From JAEUMG01 sp963805405 (GTDB lineage: Bacteria > Pseudomonadota > Alphaproteobacteria > Rhizobiales > Aestuariivirgaceae): a stretch of DNA of 64,000 nucleotides. The stretch lies in assembly GCA_963805405.1 (NCBI GenBank), contig CAWDUC010000015.1, positions 56,763-120,762 on the forward strand, read 5' to 3'. Of this stretch, positions 40,514 through 48,795 are shown piece after piece. A model generated the notes under the pieces. The model was not told the origin of the DNA and made no database searches. It worked only from the letters and a program-made list of their open reading frames with translations. A program made the position numbers and the translations under genes. Every line of letters begins with the position of its first letter. Position 1 is the first letter of the stretch.

Positions 40514-40563
40514 TCTCGCATTTTCCACTCACCTAGTAAATTTTCACTCAAAGGAATTTTACC

Positions 40564-42207
40564 ATGGCTTCCAAGGACATCAGATTTTCCGGCGATGCCC
40601 GCGAGCGTATGCTGCGCGGCGTCGAGACCCTTGCCAATGCGGTGAAGGTGACGCTCGGCCCGAAAGGCCGCAATGTGATCATCGACAAATCCTACGGTGC
40701 TCCGCGCACCACCAAGGACGGCGTCACCGTCGCCAAGGAAATCGAACTCGAAGACAAGTTCGAGAATATGGGCGCTCAGATGGTGCGCGAAGTCGCGTCC
40801 AAGACCAACGATCTGGCGGGCGACGGCACGACGACGGCTTGCGTTCTGACTGCCGCAATCGTGCGTGAAGGGGCCAAGGCGGTTGCCGCCGGCATGAACC
40901 CGATGGACATGAAACGAGGCATCGATCTTGCTGTCGCGACCACAGTCGAGAGCCTCAAGAAGCAGAGCAAAAAGATCAAGTCCTCCGATGAGGTTTCGCA
41001 GGTTGGGACGATTGCCGCCAATGGCGATAAGGAAATCGGCGATATGATTTCCAAAGCCATGCAGAAGGTCGGCAATGAAGGCGTGATCACGGTCGAAGAA
41101 GCGAAGAGCACCGAGACTGAACTTGACATCGTCGAAGGTATGCAGTTCGACCGCGGCTATCTCTCGCCCTATTTCATCACTAATGCCGACAAGATGGTCG
41201 TGGAACTCGAAGAACCCTACATCCTTCTCCACGAGAAAAAATTGTCGAGCCTGCAGACCATGCTTCCGATCCTGGAGGCCGTAGTTCAGTCCGGTCGGCC
41301 CCTCCTTATCATCTCTGAGGATGTCGAAGGCGAGGCTCTCGCTACCCTCGTCGTCAACAAGCTGCGCGGAGGCCTCAAGGTCGCGGCCGTCAAGGCTCCG
41401 GGCTTCGGTGATCGCCGCAAGGCGATGCTCGAGGACATCGCTGTTTTGACAGGCGGCCAGCTCATCTCGGAAGATCTCGGCATCAAGCTTGAGAATGTCA
41501 CGTTGGACATGCTCGGCCGGGCAAAGCGGGTCCGTATTGACAAAGAGAACACGACCATAGTCAGCGGAAACGGCAAGAAGCCCGACATCCAGGCCCGGAT
41601 CGCACAGATCAAGGGGCAGATTGAAGAAACCACTTCAGACTATGATCGTGAGAAGCTCCAGGAGCGCCTGGCGAAGCTTGCCGGCGGCGTTGCCGTGATC
41701 AAGGTCGGGGGCTCGACCGAGATCGAAGTCAAGGAGCGGAAGGACCGCGTTGACGATGCCCTCAACGCCACCCGCGCGGCGGTCGAAGAAGGCATCGTAC
41801 CGGGCGGCGGTATCGCCCTGCTGCGCGCCAAGAAGGCGGTCGACGCTCTCAAATCCGAAAACCCCGACATTCAGATGGGTCTGAAGATCGTTGCCCGTGC
41901 CCTTGAAGCGCCGCTTCGCCAGATCGCCGAGAATTCCGGCGTTGAAGGCTCGATCGTCGTCGGCAAGGTGCTCGAGAAATCGGGCAATTACGGTTTCGAC
42001 GCGCAAGCCGAAGTCTATGGCGACATGGTCGAAAAGGGGATCGTGGATCCGACGAAAGTCGTTCGCATCGCCTTGCAGGACGCAGCCTCGGTTGCCTCGC
42101 TGCTCATCACTACCGAAGCCATGATCGCCGAGCGACCCAAGGACAAGGCGTCGATGCCAATGCCGGGCGGCGGCGGCATGGGTGGCATGGGCGGGATGGA
42201 TTTCTAG
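40564..42207 (+). CDS. groEL: Chaperonin GroEL
   Basis: 547 residues, complete and in one frame. KDIRFSGDARERMLRGVETLANAVKVTLGPKGRNV, the ATP-binding AGDGTTTACVL, and the C-terminal GGM repeat (GGGGMGGMGGMDF) are diagnostic. It is the chamber subunit of the groESL complex. The long intact frame here contrasts with the broken frames in several neighbouring genes, which argues against a general pseudogene state. A strong terminator follows. Confidence 0.98.
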   Translation: MASKDIRFSGDARERMLRGVETLANAVKVTLGPKGRNVIIDKSYGAPRTTKDGVTVAKEIELEDKFENMGAQMVREVASKTNDLAGDGTTTACVLTAAIVREGAKAVAAGMNPMDMKRGIDLAVATTVESLKKQSKKIKSSDEVSQVGTIAANGDKEIGDMISKAMQKVGNEGVITVEEAKSTETELDIVEGMQFDRGYLSPYFITNADKMVVELEEPYILLHEKKLSSLQTMLPILEAVVQSGRPLLIISEDVEGEALATLVVNKLRGGLKVAAVKAPGFGDRRKAMLEDIAVLTGGQLISEDLGIKLENVTLDMLGRAKRVRIDKENTTIVSGNGKKPDIQARIAQIKGQIEETTSDYDREKLQERLAKLAGGVAVIKVGGSTEIEVKERKDRVDDALNATRAAVEEGIVPGGGIALLRAKKAVDALKSENPDIQMGLKIVARALEAPLRQIAENSGVEGSIVVGKVLEKSGNYGFDAQAEVYGDMVEKGIVDPTKVVRIALQDAASVASLLITTEAMIAERPKDKASMPMPGGGGMGGMGGMDF

Positions 42208-42232
42208 CCCCTGAGACGCAACTTTTCCAACA

Positions 42233-42268
42233 GGGGACGCGAGCGCAATCGCGTCCCCTTTTATATTT
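42233..42268 (+). terminator. Intrinsic terminator of the groESL operon
   Basis: GGGGACGCGA (42233-42242) pairs perfectly with TCGCGTCCCC (42249-42258), a 10-bp stem with loop GCGCAA, followed by TTTTATATTT. Located 26 bases after the groEL stop. Confidence 0.92.
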
Positions 42269-42489
42269 GTACCCATTCCCGAGTTGCCCGGCTGGGTGCT
42301 TATAACAGGTGCCTTGCTTTCCCCAGCAGAGCATGGGGCCTCATTCGACGCTTCGGAGCTATCCGAACGCGATGTCAAGTTGCTTGAATCGCCGGGTTAT
42401 TGACGGGCGCGCGTCCGTTCCCGTCGTTTCTAAGTATTGCAGATGGCTAATTGGTGCGAATCATGCATGATTTCGGCTGCGGAGACCCA

Positions 42490-43386
42490 ATGCAGTCACT
42501 GACGATCCAGCATGTCACCACCTATCGTTACAAGCAGCCAGTCTCATTTGGCGAGCACCGGATGATGTTCCGCCCCCGCGACTCTGATGATCAAAGAGTG
42601 ACCGGGGCGAGCCTTGATATCACTCCATTGCCGACGAGCCTGCGCTTTGTTCAAGACAGATTCGGCAATCATGTCGGGATCGCGCACTTTGCGGGTCGTT
42701 CAATGGAGCTCTGTTTCAAAAGCCTTGTGAGCCTTGAGCATTGTCCACTGGATACCTCCAGTCTGGACCTTGAAGAGGTCGCGGGGGACTTTCCCGTCAT
42801 CTATTCCGCCACCGAAATGTGCGACCTTGCCGATTGTATGGATCGCCAACATGTTGATCCGGGTAACAAGGTCAACAATTGGGCTCACCAATTCCTTCTA
42901 CGAGGCGGGTCGGTCGGCATCTTCGCGCTTCTGAACCAGATGTCAGCGAACATCCATGATAACTTCGTCTATCGGCGCCGCGAAGCGCGGGGCATCCAGG
43001 AGCCAGCGGAAACGCTCCGGCTCGGACATGGCAGTTGTCGAGACTTCGCCATGCTTTTGATCGAGGCGGCGCGCGCGCTCGGTCTCGCCGCGCGGTTTGC
43101 GTCTGGCTATCTCGCCGAGCCGATCAACTATGCCGATGAGCCTGTCCATGGTACGGCGCGCGGATCGACCCATGCCTGGGCGCAGATTTATCTGCCACGC
43201 GCCGGATGGATCGATTTCGACCCCACCAGCGGCAACGTCGGCCAGACGGGCCTTGTCACGGTTGCGGTAGTTCGTGATCCGATCCAAGCGATTCCGCTGC
43301 ATGGCACCTTCGTTGGGTCCGCGTCGGATCATCTCGGGATGGAAGTCGAAGTACGCGTCACGTCCGACGCGCAAAGCGCGACCTAG
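42490..43386 (+). CDS. Transglutaminase-like cysteine protease family protein (complete triad)
   Basis: 298 residues. The N-terminal beta domain (LTIQHVTTYRYKQPVSFGEHRMMFRPR) precedes a transglutaminase core with Cys183 in GHGSCRDFAMLL, His228 in STHAWAQIYL and Asp243 in WIDFDPT, the canonical Cys-His-Asp triad. The family hydrolyses or crosslinks peptide-bond amides. The ATG at 42490 follows GGAG; an upstream GTG is less likely. It lies 184 bases before a second paralogous gene, so the pair is a probable unit. Confidence 0.85.
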   Translation: MQSLTIQHVTTYRYKQPVSFGEHRMMFRPRDSDDQRVTGASLDITPLPTSLRFVQDRFGNHVGIAHFAGRSMELCFKSLVSLEHCPLDTSSLDLEEVAGDFPVIYSATEMCDLADCMDRQHVDPGNKVNNWAHQFLLRGGSVGIFALLNQMSANIHDNFVYRRREARGIQEPAETLRLGHGSCRDFAMLLIEAARALGLAARFASGYLAEPINYADEPVHGTARGSTHAWAQIYLPRAGWIDFDPTSGNVGQTGLVTVAVVRDPIQAIPLHGTFVGSASDHLGMEVEVRVTSDAQSAT

Positions 43387-43570
43387 GCCGATCCCCGACG
43401 ATCGCCCGGCGCAGCATTGAACGGCGCCGGGATCGAGACAACTTACTGTCGCACGTTACGGCATTCGTGGGCCCGTTGCCGCCAGCATGGCTGCCGTGGA
43501 AAAGCTGGTCTGAGACTGTGCGACGATCGGAGCCTTCGACCATTGAACCACTGCGAACAGAGGACGCTTC

Positions 43571-44410
43571 ATGAAGATTCGTGTCGGCTATGAGATGATT
43601 TATGACTTCCCGCAGCCTACGCCCATGATCATGGTTCTAGGCACGCACTTCACCCGTGCTTCCGATGTCATCGTACCCGATCACCTCATCACAAGTCCTT
43701 CCGTGCCGATAAGCCCTTATCGCGATGTCTTCGGGAATTGGTGCAGCCGTATCGTCGCTCCGACCGGTCGAATGCGAATATCAGCGGATGGCGTTGTTAG
43801 GGACACCGGACTGGCGGATGTCGTTGCCGCGTCGGCCACCCAACACGCGGTGGAAGAATTGCCGGCAGATACATTGATCTATCTCTTGGGCAGCCGTTAC
43901 TGCGAGACAGACCGACTGTCCGAGATAGCATGGAAGCTTTTTCAGGCTTCGCCGCCAGGTTGGACGAGAGTGCAGGCGATTTGTGATTTCGTCCATCACC
44001 ATATCGCGTTCGGCTACGAGCATGCGCGCCCGACCATGACGGCGTGGGATGTCTTCGACGAAGGCAAGGGGGTCTGTCGCGACTTTGCTCACCTCGCTAT
44101 CGCGTTCTGCCGATGCATGAACATTCCCGCGCGCTATTGCACCGGCTATCTGAGCGACATCGGCATACCGCCGCCTTACGGACCGATGGATTTCGCGGGC
44201 TGGTTCGAAGCCTATCTCGGTGGCCGGTGGTACACGTTTGATCCCCGCAACAATATACCGCGAATAGGTCGCGTACTGGTCGCTCAAGGGCGCGACGCCG
44301 CCGACGTGCCGATCACTCATACGTTCGGACCCAACACATTGATCAATTTCAAAGTCTGGGCGGATGAGGTCGCGGAGGCCGTGACCACACTACCGGTCCT
44401 TGGCACTTAG
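43571..44410 (+). CDS. Transglutaminase-like family protein, His not at the canonical position
   Basis: 279 residues with the same architecture as its neighbour: opening IRVGYEMIYDFPQPTPMIM, Cys169 in GKGVCRDFAHLA and Asp224 in RWYTFDPRNN. Where the first paralogue has the catalytic His (STHAW), this one reads PMDFAGWFEAYLGG, with Ala209 at the aligned place. Several alphaproteobacterial homologues, as I recall, have DFSAWFE here, so this may define a subfamily that is inactive or uses another base. Annotated functions of such proteins are mostly guesses. Confidence 0.82.
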   Translation: MKIRVGYEMIYDFPQPTPMIMVLGTHFTRASDVIVPDHLITSPSVPISPYRDVFGNWCSRIVAPTGRMRISADGVVRDTGLADVVAASATQHAVEELPADTLIYLLGSRYCETDRLSEIAWKLFQASPPGWTRVQAICDFVHHHIAFGYEHARPTMTAWDVFDEGKGVCRDFAHLAIAFCRCMNIPARYCTGYLSDIGIPPPYGPMDFAGWFEAYLGGRWYTFDPRNNIPRIGRVLVAQGRDAADVPITHTFGPNTLINFKVWADEVAEAVTTLPVLGT

Positions 44411-44531
44411 CAATATGATACCCGAATGTCTGCTTCAACACGGGTGCAAAACGCGCGACATTTACGAGCCGTTGGTTGCGCCAGCACGACGGATTTCTCG
44501 TCAGGCGCGGGGGTATGAATTCAGAGGAGAC

Positions 44532-45008
44532 TCAAATCCGACCCACTCCACCGGGACAAGTTATCCACCACCAACAGATCTGAATGCCGCGCCAGTATGT
44601 GCAGAAAATGAAGAGTCGGCAGGGACCGAGCGGCACGCCGAAGGGCCCGGTCGAATCGCCTATCTGTCGGGCGATTGATCCTGGCTGTCCCTTCGTTCCC
44701 TCGTCGGGTGCCCAGCAGCCGCACTCTGCCGGCTTCGCCTTGGTGACTTGCTCGTACCGCACAAGCACATTTGCCTCAGTGCTGATTCTCACTAAGTAGA
44801 ATTCGCCTTCTCTTCGAACTTCGTGGATGTCCTGCTCGCGGATGATCGTGCGTATATTTGTATCTTGGGCGATACTGATGAAGCCATTCTCCGCAGCCGC
44901 TGGACGACCTGCAAGCCAGACCATTTCGCCTTCCTTAATTCGCTCGGCGTCCGTATGGCTCATCTCGTCTCTGCACGCGCGCTTTAACTCGTCCAGATAT
45001 TTGTCCAT
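44532..45008 (-). CDS. Hypothetical protein, cysteine-containing
   Basis: 158 residues with no recognised family. The N-terminal half reads like a genuine folded protein (DKYLDELKRACRDEM, MVWLAGRPAAAENGFISIAQDTNIRTIIREQDIHEVRREGEFYLVRI). The C-terminal half (CGCWAP, then CRLFIFCTYW, ICWWWITC) is rich in Cys and Trp and may be hydrophobic or may be frame noise. GGAG lies 9 bases before the ATG. It is the last of several minus-strand genes in the island. Confidence 0.45.
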   Translation of the reverse strand: MDKYLDELKRACRDEMSHTDAERIKEGEMVWLAGRPAAAENGFISIAQDTNIRTIIREQDIHEVRREGEFYLVRISTEANVLVRYEQVTKAKPAECGCWAPDEGTKGQPGSIARQIGDSTGPFGVPLGPCRLFIFCTYWRGIQICWWWITCPGGVGRI

Positions 45009-45106
45009 CGTTTTGTACTCCACGATAATACCGAGGCGATCACGAGACTGCACGTCATGGCGTGAAAACCGCGAGAACCATAATTAAGAACCGATTCTGG
45101 TTGACG

Positions 45107-45406
45107 TTAGTCGACGTGAAGCTGCAGGTCTCGGGCGAGAGCTAAGACCAGAATTCTGCAGCAAGCATAGGCATTATTCTCAACGCATCTATATTCGTAG
45201 TCGTAACTGCCGTAGGCTCCTCCCGGAGCAAACAAAATGTGCAATCGGCACTTTCGACATATTATGTCCTGCACGGGATTGATTTGCAGGATGGCGGCGC
45301 GCTTGAGCGAGAAGGTAGCTCTCACGAGCTCTTCGCCATGTTCCTCAATGCCCTGCTGGATGAACTCATACGTGCTATAGACATGACCGCAACGAGGACA
45401 ATCCAA
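45107..45406 (-). CDS. Zinc-ribbon-like hypothetical protein
   Basis: About 99 residues from a TTG. It begins CPRCGHVYS and continues with ICRKCRLHILFAPGG, two Cys-x2-Cys pairs typical of zinc ribbons, and later CVENNAYACC. No ribosome site supports the TTG. The upstream frame extends directly from the preceding gene in a shifted frame: read through, the sequence RVKEDLRFHVDGYANSLDCPRCGH is natural-looking. So this is probably the C-terminal half of the gene at 45375-45707 with one frame break near 45430. Confidence 0.5.
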   Translation of the reverse strand: MDCPRCGHVYSTYEFIQQGIEEHGEELVRATFSLKRAAILQINPVQDIICRKCRLHILFAPGGAYGSYDYEYRCVENNAYACCRILVLALARDLQLHVD

Positions 45407-45707
45407 GCTGTTGGCATATCCATCGACATGAAATCTTAAAATCTTCCTTTACCCTCTCAGACACCTCGGGGGTGATGGGCTTGAACCCGACAAGCTTTGC
45501 TCGATCTGGTGTCCAGTACCAGCGCCGTATTGCCTCGAAGACGGTGGGCTTTAGGTAGAGGGTTTCGGTTCTGCCTTCCTTTATGGATTTTATTGCCGAT
45601 CGGACCACCGCGGAGTCTTCCGAAGAGACGACTGTCTTACCCTGTTGCACAAGTGCTTCAATCATCTCGAGGTTTGAAGCAGCCTTAGACGAGTGTGCTT
45701 TCTCCAT
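45375..45707 (-). CDS. Hypothetical protein, probably fused with the zinc-ribbon part downstream
   Basis: About 110 residues from the ATG at 45707 (GAGAGGAAC upstream). The body is soluble and helical: NLEMIEALVQQGKTVVSSEDSAVVRSAIKSIKEGRTETLYLKPTVFEAIRRWYWTPD then ITPEVSERVKEDF. No family recognised. As noted for 45107-45406, one base change near 45430 would fuse both into a single zinc-ribbon protein of about 200 residues. Confidence 0.5.
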   Translation of the reverse strand: MEKAHSSKAASNLEMIEALVQQGKTVVSSEDSAVVRSAIKSIKEGRTETLYLKPTVFEAIRRWYWTPDRAKLVGFKPITPEVSERVKEDFKISCRWICQQLGLSSLRSCL

Positions 45708-45794
45708 TGCTCGTTCCTCTCTTGAATGAACAGTCACCCTCAGCGGACGATCGGCGTATTCTCTTGCGGGCCTCAACCCGCCGTCCATCCAGGT

Positions 45795-46424
45795 TCATGC
45801 AATGGCCGTAAAGGCGGTAAAAATCGGATCGTTGATGCATGTGCCACAGGGATAGATTGTGTAAGTCCAGCCAAAGAAGGGGACGTAGATCGGGCACGCA
45901 CAAATAAGCGTGGAGCCGGAACACCAGGTTGAGCACTGTGGTTGCCGCGCGGCATTACCGCCCCCTACAGGTCCAAAACCACCTAAACTGGCTCGTGCGT
46001 TCATTGGCGTGTTCGCGCCTGGCATCATCGAGGCGTTACCGGGCGGCGCCATTGGCAGGTTCGCGGGAGGCATGACCGGCATAAATGCTGCGGGCGAGCG
46101 AGCCGTTAGAAGCCCGACGAGTGCTTTAGCCTCGGGATCCTTTGGCTCGTTCAGCGTGAGGCGAAATAGCGGGTGCGAATGACCTTCGCAAGATTGGTGG
46201 CCAATCTGTATAGCTTCCGCGACCAGTGAAGTTGGAAAGTCCACCCAAGTATCACATCCTGCGAGAGTGAAGCCGATAAATCCGCTCTTTGCCGAGGCTC
46301 TGACCATACCAGTGAGTTGCGTCCGTGGCTGGTCGAGACCGCCACGAGCAAGTGCGTCTTCCAGCTCGGGACCGCTTAGCGCTGCACCGCCACTCTTCAT
46401 GGTCGAATCTTTCGCTTGCGCCAT
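45795..46424 (-). CDS. Hypothetical protein with cysteine-rich C-terminus
   Basis: 209 residues. No signal peptide is obvious. The first 100 residues look folded (GLDQPRTQLTGMVRASAKSGFIGFTLAGCDTWVDFPTSLVAEAIQIGHQ). A low-complexity Pro/Met/Asn/Gly linker follows (PPANLPMAPPGNASMMPGANTPMN), and the tail carries six cysteines in a compact hydrophobic block (CSTWCSG, ICACPIYV, YPCGTCIND). The architecture, leader domain plus linker plus Cys-rich tail, recalls ribosomally made cysteine-modified peptides, but no modifying enzyme is adjacent. Confidence 0.5.
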   Translation of the reverse strand: MAQAKDSTMKSGGAALSGPELEDALARGGLDQPRTQLTGMVRASAKSGFIGFTLAGCDTWVDFPTSLVAEAIQIGHQSCEGHSHPLFRLTLNEPKDPEAKALVGLLTARSPAAFMPVMPPANLPMAPPGNASMMPGANTPMNARASLGGFGPVGGGNAARQPQCSTWCSGSTLICACPIYVPFFGWTYTIYPCGTCINDPIFTAFTAIA

Positions 46425-46551
46425 TGTTCGTCTCCGTTTTGGTGAAGGCTCACTCGGGGAGAAGAGGCACGTAATTCTCGAACACTTGGCGTGACTTTAT
46501 CGTGACCCATGCGTATAGCGGCGGAGCTTGCATACTTCGCCTCAGCCGTCA

Positions 46552-46746
46552 TCAAATTATCGGGTCTAACGTAGGCTGTAGCGCGGATTGGGACTTCCAC
46601 TTGAAGAAGGTCGCGCTGCTAATCCCATGCCTCCGGCAGACGTCGGCCGTCGACATCCCGCCTTCCTGCTCTCGTAAGATCCCGATGATCTGCTCTTCCG
46701 CATTTCTTTCTCCAACTCCTCTCCGAGGCCGTTGGGCTCTGCTCAT
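46552..46746 (-). pseudogene. IS3-family transposase orfA fragment
   Basis: RNAEEQIIGILREQEGGMSTADVCRRHGISSATFFKWKSQ is the HTH_Tnp_1 N-terminus of IS3-type OrfA proteins (usual EEQIIGIL and DVCRKHGISSATFYKWK). Homology stops after about 50 residues; OrfA is normally about 90 to 100 residues, and no OrfB is found. Thus a truncated remnant of an insertion sequence. It marks the 44.4-48.8 kb stretch as an accessory, rearranged region. Confidence 0.75.
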
Positions 46747-46904
46747 TCTTGGGTCAGTTCGCGGGGCTCACACCAAGGGGACCGGCATATGCGCAGTGGT
46801 CTTGGCGGGTTCGAGGCGTTAGCGGGTCACGCTTGTCTCTCTCCACGCATGGGCGCAGTATTATCGGCCAGATGGGGCGTTTAGCCTGTTCGGGGAGAAA
46901 ACGG

Positions 46905-47219
46905 ATGAAGTACATGCTCAGCTGGCAAGAACGGCCGCAAGGCTCGCCAATTGAATACGAGAATGCACAGAAGCGAATACTGGAAGTTTTCACGCAGTGG
47001 GAAGCGCCCGGTAACTTTAAGATCGAGCTGTTTGTCATTCGAGTCGGCGACTGGGGTGGCTATATGCTTGTGGAGTGCGACGATCCGCAAGCGGTGCACA
47101 AGTTCTGTTCGATGCTGCCTGCCTTCGTGTTCGAAGCCCGGCCTGTCATCCCCATCAAGGACGCTGTGCGGGTCGAGCTCGAAGCCATCGCTTTTCGCGA
47201 CGGACTCAAAGCAAAGTAA
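46905..47219 (+). CDS. DUF3303-like small protein
   Basis: 104 residues from ATG 46905 (GGGGAG upstream). KYMLSWQERPQGSPIEYENAQKRILEVFTQWEAPGNFKIELFVIRVGDWGGYMLVECDDPQAVHKFCSMLPAFVFEARPVIPIKDAV resembles the ferredoxin-like DUF3303 family. Function unknown in this family. No operon partner is evident; the flanks are remnants. Confidence 0.65.
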   Translation: MKYMLSWQERPQGSPIEYENAQKRILEVFTQWEAPGNFKIELFVIRVGDWGGYMLVECDDPQAVHKFCSMLPAFVFEARPVIPIKDAVRVELEAIAFRDGLKAK

Positions 47220-47286
47220 GGGTCGAGCTCTCACCGACCTGCGGGCGGCGGAGGAGTTGCCTAGCCGCTATCTCACGCGGCTGCGG

Positions 47287-47845
47287 CTAGGAATTGCTCT
47301 TCTTGCCGGTAACGCGTTCCCAGAACTCTTCGCGATTGTTGGGACGCGGGAAAGCCTCGCCTTGTAGATGAGTAATTGCTTCGCAGGGACCGTATTTCTC
47401 ATCCTGTCTGTGTGTGCGTTGAGCGCCTTCTTCAGTCTGTCAATATCGAGGCCGGGTGAAAATCCCATTTTGGCGACAGCATTCGCGACCATTTCCAGCT
47501 AAAGTCAGTCTCCGCAGGCACATAGCGAGGCTTATTGCCAACTACCGAGTCCATATGACGACACGGGCCAACCCAAGCTTTTCGATCGCCAATTGCAGCT
47601 AATAGGTTCCGGTCCGGCCCACTCCCAAGCCGATGACTTGCAACGGTATAGCTTTCTCCCCATGGAGTGCAGCGACAAATGAGAATTAGCATCGTAGGGC
47701 GAGCGTCAAAAATAAATCGGGCCGTTGTTTGCGGGGTCGACGCATAAACGCCGGCCTCTCTGCCGAGGGTAACAATGCTTGTTCGGGAGGCGTTCCGAGC
47801 TGTCCGGGAAACTACGCATAGCGCGTGGACATTTTGACGACGCAC
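47287..47845 (-). pseudogene. Decayed sulfotransferase-like gene
   Basis: The C-terminal region in one frame reads DIDRLKKALNAHTDRMRNTVPAKQLLIY and then, in a shifted frame, GEAFPRPNNREEFWERVTGKKS before a stop at 47287. That is the distinctive ending of bacterial P-loop sulfotransferases (…RLLVF… FPR.N.REEFW). About 15 to 20 residues expected between the two parts are missing, and the N-terminal half needs more frame changes. So the gene has an internal deletion plus shifts and is most likely non-functional. Confidence 0.6.
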
Positions 47846-47903
47846 GAAGATTGTGGGATGGTGCGAACCTCCGTGCGGGACGGCGGTCAGGCTGGAGGGA
47901 TTA

Positions 47904-48399
47904 ATGATTTCTCGTGCACTAGCGCTTGTCGCCGTTTTGGTCGGTCTGATTCTTCCCTCTTACGCTCAATCGCCATCGCTTGAGCCCAATCCGCTCATCA
48001 CAAAAATGACGTTCGACAAAAAGGAACCTGGCTCTCTCGCCGAGTTCAAGGGCTTCATCGGAACAGCGGATGCGGCGGAACTCGGTTCGTATCTACCGAG
48101 ACCTGTCGCTCACATTGTTTTACGACATTCCGCGCGTTGCGATACTTCAGTCGTCGCAGAAACCTGGCGATCTGAGTGCAGAGGTCTCCGTCATAGTCCA
48201 GGCCGATACGGTCATAACCGTCGGCGTAAAGGGCAAAGCGGGTCCTTTTTCGACTCTTGCTGCTGCTTACGGACAGGCGACGAGTAGTGGCGCGACATAT
48301 ATCAGTGCATGCGCGAAAGCCTGCATCGAATGTGGCTGGGTAGCGCTTTCCTGCGCCTTCTGCTTCGGTTGTGAGGTGGGCTATCTTACCTCTCATTGA
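47904..48399 (+). CDS. Hypothetical exported protein with cysteine-rich C-terminus (one frameshift)
   Basis: The ATG at 47904 has GGAGGG 5 bases upstream and opens a clear signal peptide (SRALALVAVLVGLILPSYA). A frame change near 48080 joins AEFKGFIGTADAAELG to VRIYRDLSLTLFYDIPRVAIL, the reading that keeps hydrophobic strands continuous. The final 30 residues hold eight or so Cys in YISACAKACIECGWVALSCAFCFGCEVGYLTSH-like spacing, a very Cys-dense exported tail. The last nine codons and stop are copied by a tandem 34-bp duplication. No family recognised. Confidence 0.5.
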
Positions 48400-48434
48400 A
48401 GGTTGTGAGGTGGGCTATCTTACCTCTCATTGAA
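48367..48434. repeat. Tandem 34-bp duplication across a stop codon
   Basis: Positions 48367-48400 and 48401-48434 are identical 34-base units (GGTTGTGAGGTGGGC..., ending CTCATTGAA). The first copy contains the last codons and stop of the Cys-rich exported protein gene. Each unit has inner arms GAGGT and ACCTC, so each can form a small hairpin. A recent slipped-strand duplication is the simplest reading. Confidence 0.95.
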
Positions 48435-48795
48435 GAAGGCACCAGGCCTCAAAGTGCCAGCAACCAGGGCATATTCTTTTTCATACTCAGAGGCGCGTTC
48501 GCGAACCTAATCCACTATCCCGATCCGGCTTCAAGATAGAGCTGCCGCGAGCGTTCGGGCCTGCTTCATGTTGCGATGCACCGATGCCGTCTCTTTATTC
48601 GTGGGTTCGACTTTGGACTTCCCCACTTGCACACTCGCGATCCTTAAGGTGCCCATTGTCGTTTCAGCGCCTTTTAGGGGCATCTAACCCCCGTTTTCCG
48701 TTTCTTAGCGACACGAATTTGCGCGTTTCGCACCGATCAAAGATTTTGAACGGCCGTTCATTTCGTCGTTCTTCAGAATGAAAGAATGTCGCACG
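48435..48795. other. Gene-poor gap with a perfect 12-bp palindrome
   Basis: No convincing coding frame with a ribosome site was found in these 361 bases. It holds the palindrome GAACGGCCGTTC at 48748-48759 and a nearby inverted TTC-rich stretch; neither is tied to a recognised regulator. Promoter elements cannot be placed with confidence. Confidence 0.4.
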
